DNA of 64,000 nt from Aquamicrobium zhengzhouense (GCF_016124105.1 NZ_JADGMQ010000010.1:1-64000), one strand, 5' to 3'. Shown: positions 16,377 to 25,399, counted from the stretch's first letter. Translations and numbers: made by a program. The notes: generated by a model from the sequence alone, not told the origin.

Positions 16377-16784
16377 TCAGACCCGGCTGCGAGCCGCGAG
16401 AATTTCAACCTCGACCTTGAACTCTTCCCTCGTAAATCCGGAAACGATCATCAAGGTGGAAGCCGGTGCTGGCTGCGGAAACAGGCGGTCGCGAACATCC
16501 ATATATGGACGCATGTAAGCGCGGTCAGTCACATACGCATTGATGCGCACGACATCAGCGAAGCTCATTCCTGCAGCCTCCAGAATGGCCTTCGCATTCG
16601 CAAAGCAGAGTTCCGCTTGGGCAGCCGCATCCTCCGGAACATGAGCCTCAGGGCCGATCCCGAGCTGTCCCGAGCAAAACAGCATGTCCGTTCCTGCCTG
16701 CACGACGACTCCGTGGCTGTAGGCCGCAAATGGAGCAGGCATGGTCGAGGGAACGAGGTGTTCGAGTTGTTTCACATCAGTCAT
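16377..16784 (-). CDS. RidA/YjgF-family imine/enamine deaminase
   Basis: A 135-residue single-domain RidA protein: YSHGVVVQAGTDMLFCSGQLG and RINAYVTDRAYMRPYMDVRD, with the substrate-binding Arg in the latter. RidA hydrolyses reactive 2-aminoacrylate-type imines or enamines. It lies 21 bases after the otnI gene on the same strand, so it is the last gene of the acid-sugar operon. Its role there is not obvious. It could equally serve the neighbouring 2-oxoacid (MdeB-like) chemistry if read independently. Confidence 0.82.
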   Translation of the reverse strand: MTDVKQLEHLVPSTMPAPFAAYSHGVVVQAGTDMLFCSGQLGIGPEAHVPEDAAAQAELCFANAKAILEAAGMSFADVVRINAYVTDRAYMRPYMDVRDRLFPQPAPASTLMIVSGFTREEFKVEVEILAARSRV

Positions 16785-16805
16785 GAGATTATCCGATAGT
16801 CGGGG

Positions 16806-17579
16806 TCAGGCAGGTTTGAAGTTGCTGAGCCAGCCAAGGCCCGCAGCCGTCCCGTTACGCGGCTTGTATTCAGCACCGAAGTAGCCATTCCAGCCCGCTT
16901 TCTGCAATTCCGGAAGGAGGGAGCCGAAGTCGATCTCGCCGCTGTCAGGCTCTCCGCGATCCGGCACGGCTGCAAACTGGACGTGACCGACATTCTGTCT
17001 GTGGCGTACGAATTCCGCCATCGGATCGCGGCCAATCCTGCCGACATGGTAGCAGTCGAACATGATCTTGATGTTCTCGCGTCCTGCCTCGGCGATGATT
17101 GCGGATGCCAGGTCGTTATCGAGGAGAAAATAGTCCGGAGCATCGAACGGGTTCAGCGGCTCGATCAAGATTGTAATCCCATGTGGAGCCGCGTTGTCTG
17201 CTGCGTAGCGCAGGTTCTCGATGAACGTGTCTCGCGCTTGCGGATCGGCGGTCTTGCCGGCCATGACATGTATCGCGCCTGCGCCAATCTTCACCGCATA
17301 GGCCAAGGCATCGTCAATCGCTGCACGGGCATCTGCCTCGCGACCGGGCAATGCAGAAAGGCCGAACTCGCCCGCCGCAAGGTCGCCGCGGGAGGTGTTG
17401 AGACCAAGCACGGGAAGTCCGCTTTCATCGAGCGCAGCCTTCACCGCTGCCGGGTCGACCTCATAAGGCCAGTGCAGCTCGACTGCCTTGAACCCGGCCG
17501 CCTTCGCCTCGCGGACGGCGCCCGGAAGGGAGTGCTCCGTAAACAGGAAACCCAGATTGGCTGAAAAATCGATTGGCAA
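16806..17579 (-). CDS. otnI: 2-oxo-tetronate isomerase (hydroxypyruvate isomerase family)
   Basis: A 257-residue TIM-barrel isomerase (AP_endonuc_2 fold): FSANLGFLFTEHSLPGAVRE at the start, then ILIEPLNPFDAPDYFLLD and IMFDCYHVGR, with metal and acid residues Glu, Asp and His in those segments. Relatives were annotated as hydroxypyruvate isomerases (Hyi). In the DUF1537-kinase pathways the enzyme converts 2-oxo-tetronate to 3-oxo-tetronate. Its place next to otnC, otnK, ltnD and denD makes that role the best reading. Four bases separate it from otnC. Confidence 0.85.
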   Translation of the reverse strand: MPIDFSANLGFLFTEHSLPGAVREAKAAGFKAVELHWPYEVDPAAVKAALDESGLPVLGLNTSRGDLAAGEFGLSALPGREADARAAIDDALAYAVKIGAGAIHVMAGKTADPQARDTFIENLRYAADNAAPHGITILIEPLNPFDAPDYFLLDNDLASAIIAEAGRENIKIMFDCYHVGRIGRDPMAEFVRHRQNVGHVQFAAVPDRGEPDSGEIDFGSLLPELQKAGWNGYFGAEYKPRNGTAAGLGWLSNFKPA

Positions 17580-17582
17580 GGG

Positions 17583-18233
17583 TCAGTCCCATTCTACATT
17601 GAAGTGGTCAACGACATCGCGAACTTGCTCAGGCGTCAGGAGGCGAGGGCTCATGCCGCGGGTGAGCAGTGCCAAGCGCGCCGTCTCCTCAAGCTCCTCC
17701 ATCGAATAGACCGCAGCCTCCAGATCCTTTGCGGCTACAACAGGCCCGTGATTGGCCAGAAGAACCGCACTGCGCTTGCCGGCCAAGCCGCGAATAGCTT
17801 CGCCGATCGCCGCATCGCCTGGTCGAAAGTACGGCAGCAATTTCACCTTGCCGAGCCGCATGATCGAGTATGGTGTCAACGGTGGCAGGACATTGTCCGG
17901 GTCGGTGTCCGGCAGCATCGAGAGCGCTACGGAATGGCAGGAATGGAGGTGAACGATCGCTCCCGTCTTCGCGCCCCGAGTTTCATAGAACGCCGAGTGG
18001 AGCGGCATCTCCTTCGTCGGCGCATCACCCCCTATGTGGTTCCCCTTCTCATCGAAAAGGGACAGGCGGGCTGGATCGAGCGCCCCTAGAGAAGAGCCAG
18101 TGGGCGTGACAAGCAGCCTACCGTCTGAAAGGCGCGTCGAAATGTTGCCTGATGCTCCCCCCGTAAGACCGCGCTCGAAGATCGACCGCGCCATCGAGCA
18201 GATCTGCTCGCGAAGGATGGTTTCTTCGCTCAT
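17583..18233 (-). CDS. otnC: 3-oxo-tetronate 4-phosphate decarboxylase (class II aldolase family)
   Basis: A 216-residue class II aldolase/adducin-type protein. GLTGGASGNISTRL is the phosphate-binding N-terminal loop. The zinc ligands are in HLHSCHSVALS and LLANHGPVVA. In this pathway it decarboxylates 3-oxo-tetronate 4-phosphate to dihydroxyacetone phosphate. It overlaps otnK by four bases (18230-18233), showing tight coupling. Without context an L-fuculose-phosphate aldolase would be the alternative name. Confidence 0.86.
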   Translation of the reverse strand: MSEETILREQICSMARSIFERGLTGGASGNISTRLSDGRLLVTPTGSSLGALDPARLSLFDEKGNHIGGDAPTKEMPLHSAFYETRGAKTGAIVHLHSCHSVALSMLPDTDPDNVLPPLTPYSIMRLGKVKLLPYFRPGDAAIGEAIRGLAGKRSAVLLANHGPVVAAKDLEAAVYSMEELEETARLALLTRGMSPRLLTPEQVRDVVDHFNVEWD

Positions 18234-19486
18234 CTTCCATTCGCCATTGTTCTGAGGGCCCTGACGAAGAAGTCCTCAGTTCCGAAATTGCCGGACTTCA
18301 ACGTAAGTGCAAAGTTCTCTCCGGCCAGCCTTAGCGCAGGCACTCCCGGAGCGATCTCCGGGCCAACATCCATCGCTGTGCAGCCGAGGCCCTTCACCAC
18401 AGCGCCGGATGTTTCGCCACCGGCGGAGACGAGACGGGTAATGCCGATTTCCCTAGCTGCCGCGGCAATCTGGGCAAAAAAATCCTCGATCTTTTCAGCT
18501 ATGACTTCGGTGCCATATTTTGCCTGAGCATCCCGGACCTTGTCGGGATTTGCGGAGGAGTAGACCAAAGGCTCCTTGCCCAGATGTTCCTTGATCCAGG
18601 AAATCGCGAGGTCCGCAGTCATCTCCCCGGACATCAGCGCATCGGCCTCAATCTCAAGCGCGGGGTGATCAATTCGGTAGACGCCCACCTGGCCGCGGGT
18701 CGCGTTTGAGCAGGAGCCAGAAAGGATGAGACCCGGTCCCTCTGTTGGCTCGAAATTGACGCGACGATGTCCAATCAACCCCTTGCGACGGAAGTTTTCC
18801 GGCAAGCCGAGGGCAATGCCGGAACCCCCGGTAACGAGGGGTTGGTCGGCAACCGCTTCGCCGATGGCGTAAAGATCGTCATCGCTCAACGCGTCTACCA
18901 CGATAAAGCGGTGACCGTGCTCTTCCTCGCGTGCAAGCGCCTGCCAGATCACACAGCCGCCGCCGCGAACGTCCGAAAATCCTACATGGCCAACAGACGC
19001 ACTTGTCTGCCTTTGCAGCCAGCGCCGGATGTCCGGGTCGGTCATCGGCGTCAGCGGATGGGATTCCATGCCCGATTCATTGAGCAGCCGGTCATTCACG
19101 AAGAGATGCCCCTGATAGAGGCTTCGGCCTGCACCGGGAAACGCCGGACAGAACACGACGCGGCGCGCGCTCAGCGCGTCCGCCAGAGCCAACGCGACCG
19201 GGCCGATATTGCCCTGCGGCGTTGAATCGAATGTCGAGCAGTACTTGAACAGGAACTGCATGCAGCCCTGCTGCTGAAGCCAGCGCATTGCATCCAAGGA
19301 TTGCGCGACAGCCTCCTCAACAGGAAGGCTCCGCGTCTTGAGCGCTACAACCGCTGCTTCGACACCTTCCTCGGCACGCCCGGTCGGCACGCCGCTGTAA
19401 AGCGTCGTCGCCATGCCACCTTTGACCAGCGTGTTGGCCAGATCTGAAGAACCGGTGAAGTCATCGCCGATACAGCCCAGCAGCAT
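18230..19486 (-). CDS. otnK: 3-oxo-tetronate kinase (four-carbon acid sugar kinase, DUF1537)
   Basis: A 418-residue kinase with the two-domain DUF1537 architecture. The N-terminal substrate domain starts MLLGCIGDDFTGSSDLANTL. The C-terminal nucleotide domain contains LILSGSCSNATRGQV and RLVSAGGETSGAVVKGLGC. The family was reassigned as acid-sugar kinases. OtnK phosphorylates 3-oxo-tetronate at C4. It lies directly after ltnD and overlaps otnC. Confidence 0.9.
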   Translation of the reverse strand: MLLGCIGDDFTGSSDLANTLVKGGMATTLYSGVPTGRAEEGVEAAVVALKTRSLPVEEAVAQSLDAMRWLQQQGCMQFLFKYCSTFDSTPQGNIGPVALALADALSARRVVFCPAFPGAGRSLYQGHLFVNDRLLNESGMESHPLTPMTDPDIRRWLQRQTSASVGHVGFSDVRGGGCVIWQALAREEEHGHRFIVVDALSDDDLYAIGEAVADQPLVTGGSGIALGLPENFRRKGLIGHRRVNFEPTEGPGLILSGSCSNATRGQVGVYRIDHPALEIEADALMSGEMTADLAISWIKEHLGKEPLVYSSANPDKVRDAQAKYGTEVIAEKIEDFFAQIAAAAREIGITRLVSAGGETSGAVVKGLGCTAMDVGPEIAPGVPALRLAGENFALTLKSGNFGTEDFFVRALRTMANGR

Positions 19487-20398
19487 TTACTCTCCCCCGT
19501 TTGTCGGCGACGGAAGTTCAAGACCGGCCTGATCGCGATAGAGCTTGACCACAGCGACATCCCCCTCTCTTCCGAGCCCCTTTTCCGACGCGTCCCTGAA
19601 CCGGGCGAGCGCTGTTTTGGCGACAGGCAGCTCCAACGAAGATGCTGACGCAGCGGAAGTTACTATCCCGAGATCCTTAACAAAGATATCGACAGCCGAA
19701 TGTGGCCTGTAATCGCCTGCCGCGATGTAAGGTCCCCGGTTCTCAAACATCCATGAAGAGCCGGCACAACGCGGGATGACCTGCATGATCTGCTCGGCAT
19801 CAACGCCCTGAGAAAGGCCGAACGCAAATGCTTCCGCAGTGGCAGCGATGTGAACTCCTGCGAGGAGCTGATTGACGCTTTTCATCGCGGATCCCGGTCC
19901 CGCCTTGTCCCCAAGGCGAAATACCGTTTCGGCCATTGCTTCTAGTGCCGGCTGCGCTTTGGTGAAGGCCTCGGGCTTGCCAGAAGCCATGATCGAGAGT
20001 TTTCCTTGGGCCGCTCGTGCAGAACCGCCGGAGATCGGGGCATCAAGATACATGAGACCGAGAGCCTCGGCCCGCGCCTCAAAATCAACAGCCTGCTGAG
20101 CCGAAATGGTCGCGCAAGAGATGATCACCGCGCCCGGCTTCAATTTCGAGGCGAGGCCCTCGGTTCCAAAAATCGCTTCCTCGGTTTGGGCGGCATTGAC
20201 GACGACGATGATCGCCCCAGCAGCCGTTACGGCCGCAGCGTCGATATCGAGACTGCGCCCGCTTTCCTGACGAAAGCGAGATCGCGTCTCGGCGTTCAGA
20301 TCGAAGCCGTCAACTTCTATGCCTGCACGAAGCAACGATTGGCCCATTCCGTAGCCCATCGCGCCGAGTCCCATGAGAACAAAGCTGTTCTCCATCAT
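19487..20398 (-). CDS. ltnD: L-threonate dehydrogenase (beta-hydroxyacid dehydrogenase family)
   Basis: A 303-residue NAD-dependent dehydrogenase. The Rossmann motif is GLGAMGYGMGQSLLRAG, the substrate loop is DAPISGGSARAAQGKLSIMA and the catalytic Lys is in GSAMKSVNQLLAGVH. Sequence and neighbours match LtnD, which oxidises L-threonate to 2-oxo-L-threonate. Close paralogues act on 3-hydroxyisobutyrate or tartronate semialdehyde. Its stop abuts the kinase start and its own start touches the denD stop (20398). Confidence 0.86.
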   Translation of the reverse strand: MMENSFVLMGLGAMGYGMGQSLLRAGIEVDGFDLNAETRSRFRQESGRSLDIDAAAVTAAGAIIVVVNAAQTEEAIFGTEGLASKLKPGAVIISCATISAQQAVDFEARAEALGLMYLDAPISGGSARAAQGKLSIMASGKPEAFTKAQPALEAMAETVFRLGDKAGPGSAMKSVNQLLAGVHIAATAEAFAFGLSQGVDAEQIMQVIPRCAGSSWMFENRGPYIAAGDYRPHSAVDIFVKDLGIVTSAASASSLELPVAKTALARFRDASEKGLGREGDVAVVKLYRDQAGLELPSPTNGGE

Positions 20399-21387
20399 CA
20401 GCCCCCAATCTTTGGCGCGTAATCTTCCAGATACGCCTCTATGATGGCCTCAAAAGACGAATCCGCCTCGAAGCCAAGATCAAGCGCGCGTTTGGCATCA
20501 AAAGCCTGCGGCCAGGTCGAGATAATCGCCTCGATCGCCGGATCGGGCTGGTGATTGATCAAAGCTACCGCCTCATCCCCGGCGATTTTGCGCAATGCCT
20601 CGATCTCATCAGACACTGTGGCAGAGACGCCCGGCATCGTCATGTTCCGACGCTCGCCTATGAGGCTCGTATCGACCATTGCGGCATGTACCATGAATCC
20701 GATGGCTGCCCGCGGGCTCGCGAACCAATGGCGCACTGACGTGTCGACGGGAAGCACCGCCGCCTGTCCGGCTAGCGGCTCGCGCAATATGCTGGAGAAG
20801 AAGCCGGATGCCGCCGCGTTGGGCTTGCCCGGACGAATGCAGATCGTCGGGAGACGGATGCCGATTCCGTCAAAGAACCCCTTGCGACTGTAATCTGCCA
20901 GCAGCAACTCGCCGATAGCCTTTTGGGTGCCGTAGCTGGAACGGGGCGTGATGATGAAGTCATCGCTGATCACCTCTGGCAGCGGGGATCCGAAAACCGC
21001 CAGCGAAGACGTGAAAACGATGCGCGGAAAATATCCATCTTTCTCATGCGCGGCCCGTACCGCCTCGAAGAGGTAGCGGGTGCCGTCAAGATTGATGCTG
21101 TAGCCCTTGTCGAAGTCGCGTTCCGCCTCTCCAGACACGATGGCCGCGAGGTGGAAAATCACATCAGGCCGCGCTTCGATGAGAGCAACCGCGGCCGCGG
21201 GATCGGCGATGTCTGTCGCCCCCGTGGCGATCTCGACGTCGCCACCCTCAAGCTTCTTCGGCTCGATGATGTCGAATAACGACAGCTTGGCGATCTTCCG
21301 CGTTCCGACTTTGCCCTCGCGTATCAGCCTCTTCGCCAGACCGTCGCCGAGCATCCCCGCTGCACCAATGATGAGGCAGTGCACCAT
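20398..21387 (-). CDS. denD: D-erythronate dehydrogenase (NAD-dependent epimerase/SDR family)
   Basis: A 329-residue extended SDR. The cofactor motif is LIIGAAGMLGDGLAKRL and the active-site Tyr/Lys pair is in SSYGTQKAIGELLL. FTSSLAVFGSPLPEVISDD and RLPTICIRPGKPNAAASGFF are characteristic of DenD. It oxidises D-erythronate to 2-oxo-D-erythronate, which OtnI, OtnK and OtnC take to dihydroxyacetone phosphate. Having denD and ltnD together lets one lower pathway serve two acids. It lies 26 bases after the flavoprotein gene. Confidence 0.88.
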   Translation of the reverse strand: MVHCLIIGAAGMLGDGLAKRLIREGKVGTRKIAKLSLFDIIEPKKLEGGDVEIATGATDIADPAAAVALIEARPDVIFHLAAIVSGEAERDFDKGYSINLDGTRYLFEAVRAAHEKDGYFPRIVFTSSLAVFGSPLPEVISDDFIITPRSSYGTQKAIGELLLADYSRKGFFDGIGIRLPTICIRPGKPNAAASGFFSSILREPLAGQAAVLPVDTSVRHWFASPRAAIGFMVHAAMVDTSLIGERRNMTMPGVSATVSDEIEALRKIAGDEAVALINHQPDPAIEAIISTWPQAFDAKRALDLGFEADSSFEAIIEAYLEDYAPKIGG

Positions 21388-21413
21388 ATCGTTCCTCCGA
21401 ATTCCCCCCAGAT

Positions 21414-22643
21414 CTAGCGGGCACGTCCGCCAGACAATTCCTTCATACGCTGCGGCCCAGCGGCAATGTCCGCTTCCGTCGGGCTGACGCCCGCAGCGAG
21501 CAGCCGTCGGGCGACCATGTGATCTGCCGGTTTGTTGACCGAGTCGACCGCAATCAGTTCGTCACCACGGAAGTGGTAGACGGAAAAGGCACTATCCTCA
21601 GGCGAGCCGCTGACGAGCGCGCGATCTGCGTCAAAGCACAGGCCGGCCGTCTGGAGCTTCATGTCACCCTGATCCGACCAGAACCATGCCACCTCGTCAT
21701 AAGCTGTCTCACGTCCGACGAGCACACGCGCCAGGTGGCGCGCCTGATCGGTGGCGTTCTGGACCGATTCCAGCCTAACCCGTCGTTTTGCCTGCTTATG
21801 GTCATAGCTGACGCAGTCACCAATAGCCCAGATGCCGGCGGCAGATGACTGCAGGCTTTCATTAACGACGATGCCATTATCCAGCAAAAGCCCGGCGTCA
21901 CGAGCAAGTTCGACATTCGGGATAGCACCGATACCAAGCACCACAAGATCGGCAGCAATTGTGCGTCCGTCGGACGTTGTCACGGCACTCACACGCCCGT
22001 TTTCGCCCTCAAGGCCTGCAAGCTGCACATCTGTAAGGATGTCGATCCCTGCCTCACGGCTGCGCCGTTCAACATGTGCAGAGACGATCGGCGCAACCGA
22101 ACGGGCAAGAACCCTAGGCGCAGCTTCGATCAACGTGACCTTCTTGCCCAGGCCGACGAAGCTGTGGGCCATTTCCATGCCAATAAAGCCACCGCCGACA
22201 ATTGCGACGGAGTCGATCGAGTCGATCCTCTCGCGAATGCTCCTCGCGTCCATAATTGTACGGAGCGTTACGACGCCTTCCAGATCAACCCCGGGCAAAT
22301 CCGGGATCCGCGCCCGGGCCCCTGTTGCAAGTACCAGCTCGGAATAAGGCAAGACTTGGCCATCTGAGAGCTCAACCGTTTGAGCTGCAGCGTCAATCTT
22401 GATCGCCCGCACGCCGGAAACCAGCTCGACATTCGCATCCCGGTAAGCGTTTTCCGCCCGCAGTACCAATCCACCCGCGTCTGGCGACTTCAAATAGGAC
22501 TTTGACAACGGAGGGCGGTGATAGGGAAGATCCGGCTCGTCGCTGACCAGCACAATTTCCCCATCGTAGCCTTCCTGCCGGAGGCTGACGGAAAGCTGTG
22601 AGCCTCCATGTCCGGCGCCAACGATCACACTTCTTCTAGTCAT
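21414..22643 (-). CDS. FAD-dependent ferredoxin/rubredoxin-type reductase
   Basis: A 409-residue pyridine-nucleotide-disulfide oxidoreductase of the putidaredoxin/rhodocoxin reductase type. It has an FAD motif VIVGAGHGGSQLSVSLRQEG, an NAD motif VAIVGGGFIGMEMAHSFVGLG and WAIGDCVSYDH for FAD binding, plus the C-terminal reductase domain (VWFWSDQGDMKLQ-like region). Such enzymes pass electrons from NAD(P)H to a small ferredoxin serving a P450 or Rieske oxygenase, none of which is visible nearby. It leads the acid-sugar operon (26-base gap to denD), an unusual partner. It may serve an oxygenase elsewhere or the divergent N-heterocycle cluster. Confidence 0.83.
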   Translation of the reverse strand: MTRRSVIVGAGHGGSQLSVSLRQEGYDGEIVLVSDEPDLPYHRPPLSKSYLKSPDAGGLVLRAENAYRDANVELVSGVRAIKIDAAAQTVELSDGQVLPYSELVLATGARARIPDLPGVDLEGVVTLRTIMDARSIRERIDSIDSVAIVGGGFIGMEMAHSFVGLGKKVTLIEAAPRVLARSVAPIVSAHVERRSREAGIDILTDVQLAGLEGENGRVSAVTTSDGRTIAADLVVLGIGAIPNVELARDAGLLLDNGIVVNESLQSSAAGIWAIGDCVSYDHKQAKRRVRLESVQNATDQARHLARVLVGRETAYDEVAWFWSDQGDMKLQTAGLCFDADRALVSGSPEDSAFSVYHFRGDELIAVDSVNKPADHMVARRLLAAGVSPTEADIAAGPQRMKELSGGRAR

Positions 22644-22777
22644 GTCACCTCATCCGCGGGACGCACGCCACTACACGAGCGGCCCCCCAAGTTCTCCAGG
22701 CTTCGCCCTTGGATGACGGTTCTCCACCGCTCTCTAATCTTCGTTACATATCTCCCGCCAGATTTAAACAATTAGTT

Positions 22778-22793
22778 TGACCAATTGATCAGA
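22778..22793 (+). promoter_or_regulatory. RutR-like operator overlapping a possible promoter
   Basis: The sequence TTGACCA-AT-TGATCAG matches the E. coli RutR box TTGACCA-NN-TGGTCAA at 12 of 14 fixed positions. It lies about 150 bases upstream of the creatininase-family gene. The TTGACC can also serve as a -35 element, with AGTAAT at 22801-22806 (17-base spacing) as a weak -10. A RutR-type regulator is encoded at the end of the same cluster (29081). Repression by occlusion, relieved by a pyrimidine-like ligand, is the inferred mechanism. It also lies 135 bases from the divergent flavoprotein gene. Confidence 0.5.
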
Positions 22794-22941
22794 TCGTTTA
22801 GTAATTATCGGGGAGTTGCTAGCGACGGACGGGGAACCGGGGAGTCTCACTGGCAAATGGGGAACATCTTGCCGGCCATGGTGCCGGTTGCGACTGCTGT
22901 CGACCCGAACGCGTCGCATCGCATGACAAAGGGGAACGCAT

Positions 22942-23748
22942 TTGAAACGTTACTGGGCCGAGTATACGAGCGAGGAGTTTTCTCGTCTCGACCATGAGAA
23001 CATTGTAGCCGTCCTGCCGGTCGGCGCTATCGAGCAACATGGCCCCCATCTGCCCCTGAATGTCGATGCTGCAGTGGTCGACGGGATGACGAAAGAAATC
23101 GTCAAGCGCCTGCCAGACACCAGCAAGGTGCTCTTCCTGCCCACGCAGCCAGTGGGCAAAAGCAATGAGCACAGTCGCTATCCCGGTACGCTCACCTTCT
23201 CAGCTCAGACCCTGATCTCGATGTGGTGCGAGCTCGGCGCCTGCGTCGCGGCGTCCGGCGTGCGAAAACTGGTCCTGTTCAACGGACATGGCGGCCACAT
23301 CTCGACGATGGATATCGTCGCTCGCGAGCTGCGCGTGCGACACGACATGCTGGTTTTCTCCGTCAACTGGTTCGGCTTTGGAATGCCGGAGGGCGTTTAT
23401 TCGGCCCATGAGGACAAGCACGGCATTCACGCCGGCGACATGGAAACCTCGGTCATGCTCGAGTTCCACCCTGACCTCGTGGACATGAGCAAGGCGCAGA
23501 ATTTTGCGACACTCACCGAGACATTCGAGAAAGAGTTCAAGCACATCAAGCTCGCCGGAGCGAAGCCGGGCTGGCAGATGCATGACATGAACCCTTATGG
23601 CGCCGCTGGCAATGCGCTCGCCGCCACCGCCGAGAAAGGTCGCAAGACCATCGATTTTGCAGCTGATCGGCTGGTGGAAGTCCTGGAGGAAATCCAGCGC
23701 GCTCCGCTGTCCTGGCTCGACAATACACCAGCTTGGAAGGTGAAGTGA
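22942..23748 (+). CDS. Creatininase-family hydrolase
   Basis: A 268-residue creatinine amidohydrolase-fold protein. Metal-binding motifs are present: LPVGAIEQHGPHLPLNVDAA (Glu, His, Asp), LFNGHGGH and HAGDMETSVMLEF. The family cleaves cyclic amides (creatinine) and related C-N bonds, for example in pterin or pyrimidine intermediates. The substrate is unknown here. Start is TTG with GGGGAA five bases upstream. No ATG fits. Its stop overlaps the ATPase start (ATGA type), so it is the first gene of the 22.9-29 kb operon. Confidence 0.85.
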   Translation: MKRYWAEYTSEEFSRLDHENIVAVLPVGAIEQHGPHLPLNVDAAVVDGMTKEIVKRLPDTSKVLFLPTQPVGKSNEHSRYPGTLTFSAQTLISMWCELGACVAASGVRKLVLFNGHGGHISTMDIVARELRVRHDMLVFSVNWFGFGMPEGVYSAHEDKHGIHAGDMETSVMLEFHPDLVDMSKAQNFATLTETFEKEFKHIKLAGAKPGWQMHDMNPYGAAGNALAATAEKGRKTIDFAADRLVEVLEEIQRAPLSWLDNTPAWKVK

Positions 23749-24554
23749 TGACGCAAGCGAACGCCACGGCCACTTCCCGCCCGCTGATCGAAATCCAAAA
23801 CGTCTATAAACAGTACAATACCGGCGTTATCGCAGTCAGCGACATGTCGCTTGACATTAAGGACGGGCAGTTCGTCTCTTTCCTCGGACCATCGGGCTGC
23901 GGCAAGAGCACCGCGCTACGCATGATTGCCGGCCTTGCGGAAGTCTCGGCCGGCAAGATCCTCGTAAACGGACACGAGCCCGGCAATGCTGCGGGCCCGC
24001 AGGATATCGGCTTTGTCTTCCAGGAGCCGACACTGATGCCCTGGGCCACAGTGTTCGACAATGTCTACCTGCCGCTGCGTCTTGGCGGCATTTCACGCAA
24101 GGATGCGGCTCCGCGCGTGGAAGAGGTTCTGTCGCAAGTCGGCCTGTCCAAATTCGCCGACGCCTATCCTCGCGAACTCTCTGGCGGCATGAAGATGCGT
24201 GTTTCGATCGCCCGCGCCGTCGTCACCAAGCCGCGCCTTCTTCTCATGGACGAGCCGTTTGCCGCTCTCGATGAGATGACCCGCTTCAAACTGAACAACG
24301 ACGTCCTGCGCCTGTGGCAGGAGAATGGGCTGACCGTCATCTTCGTTACCCACTCGGTATACGAGTCGGTCTACCTGTCGAACCGTGTCGTCGTCATGGC
24401 TGCACGACCGGGGCGTGTCGTCGCCGACATCGCGATCCCCGGCACTTATCCGCGGGCGGAAAATTTCCGCACCACACCTGAGTATAACGACAGCTGCAAG
24501 ATGGTGGCGGACGCGCTCAACGCGACGCTCGGCAGCGACGACATCGATCACTGA
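23748..24554 (+). CDS. ABC transporter ATP-binding protein (NitT/TauT family)
   Basis: A 268-residue ATPase. Walker A is GPSGCGKST (about residue 50), the Q-loop is FVFQEPTLMPWATVFDN, the signature is LSGGMKMRVSIARAV, Walker B is LLLMDEPFAALDE and the switch His is in VTHSVYES. This is the standard SsuB/TauB/ThiZ pattern. It energises the permease that follows. Start ATG 23748 overlaps the previous stop. An upstream in-frame ATG at 23733 would lie inside the hydrolase gene. Confidence 0.88.
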   Translation: MTQANATATSRPLIEIQNVYKQYNTGVIAVSDMSLDIKDGQFVSFLGPSGCGKSTALRMIAGLAEVSAGKILVNGHEPGNAAGPQDIGFVFQEPTLMPWATVFDNVYLPLRLGGISRKDAAPRVEEVLSQVGLSKFADAYPRELSGGMKMRVSIARAVVTKPRLLLMDEPFAALDEMTRFKLNNDVLRLWQENGLTVIFVTHSVYESVYLSNRVVVMAARPGRVVADIAIPGTYPRAENFRTTPEYNDSCKMVADALNATLGSDDIDH

Positions 24555-24565
24555 GGGCCGCGAAC

Positions 24566-25399
24566 ATGACCACCCAGACACCGATCCTCAACTCATCGCA
24601 GAACCGCCGGGCGCGCATCGAAAAGCGCAAGGCTGTTATCATGCCGACCCTGGCAATCGTCTTGGCGCTGCTCGTATGGGAAGCACTCGTCCGTTATTAC
24701 GAAGTGCCACATTATCTCATTCCCGCTCCGTCACTGATCGCTCAAACGCTGATCAAGGATGGTCCGTCGCTGCTGAACTCAATGATGTTCACAGTGAAGC
24801 TGACGCTGATCTCGCTGGCGCTTGCCATTATCGGCGGGGTGCTGATCGGCATGGTGTTCGCGCTTTCGCGCACCATCGAGATGAGCTTCTTCCCGTTTGC
24901 GGTCATCTTGCAGGTCACGCCGGTCGTCGCGATTGCGCCGCTGATCCTCATCTACGTCCATGACACATTTTCCGCGTTGCTGATCTGCGCCTGGATCGTC
25001 GCCTTCTTCCCGATTCTGTCCAACACGGTGATCGGTCTTCGCAGTGCCGATCACAATTTGCGCGACCTTTTCAAGCTCTACCGGGCGACCCCGTTGCAGC
25101 GCCTGCGCTTCCTGCTGGCACCTAGCGCATTGCCGTACTTCATGGCGGCCCTGAAAGTCGCCGGTGGCCTCGCTCTGATCGGAGCGGTGGTTGCCGAGTT
25201 CGTCGCCGGTACCGCTGGCCAGAACACCGGCCTTGCCTCGCGCATTCTGGAATCCAGCTTCCGCAACGAGATTCCGCGCATGTTCGCCGCGCTACTTCTC
25301 GTATCCGCACTGGGCATCGTCATCTTCCTTGTCACCAGCTGGCTGTCGCGTCGTGTCCTCGGACATTGGCACGAGAGCGAGATCCGCCGGGAATCGTGA
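24566..25399 (+). CDS. ABC transporter permease (NitT/TauT family)
   Basis: A 277-residue inner-membrane permease with about six helices and the BPD_transp_1 core. The entry motif YYEVPHYLIPAPSLIAQTL is typical of TauC/SsuC/ThiX. The coupling loop appears as LFKLYRATPLQRLRFLLAPSA. It forms the channel for the NMT1-type binding protein at 28021. It is followed by an amidohydrolase whose GTG start overlaps its stop (25396-25399). Confidence 0.88.
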   Translation: MTTQTPILNSSQNRRARIEKRKAVIMPTLAIVLALLVWEALVRYYEVPHYLIPAPSLIAQTLIKDGPSLLNSMMFTVKLTLISLALAIIGGVLIGMVFALSRTIEMSFFPFAVILQVTPVVAIAPLILIYVHDTFSALLICAWIVAFFPILSNTVIGLRSADHNLRDLFKLYRATPLQRLRFLLAPSALPYFMAALKVAGGLALIGAVVAEFVAGTAGQNTGLASRILESSFRNEIPRMFAALLLVSALGIVIFLVTSWLSRRVLGHWHESEIRRES

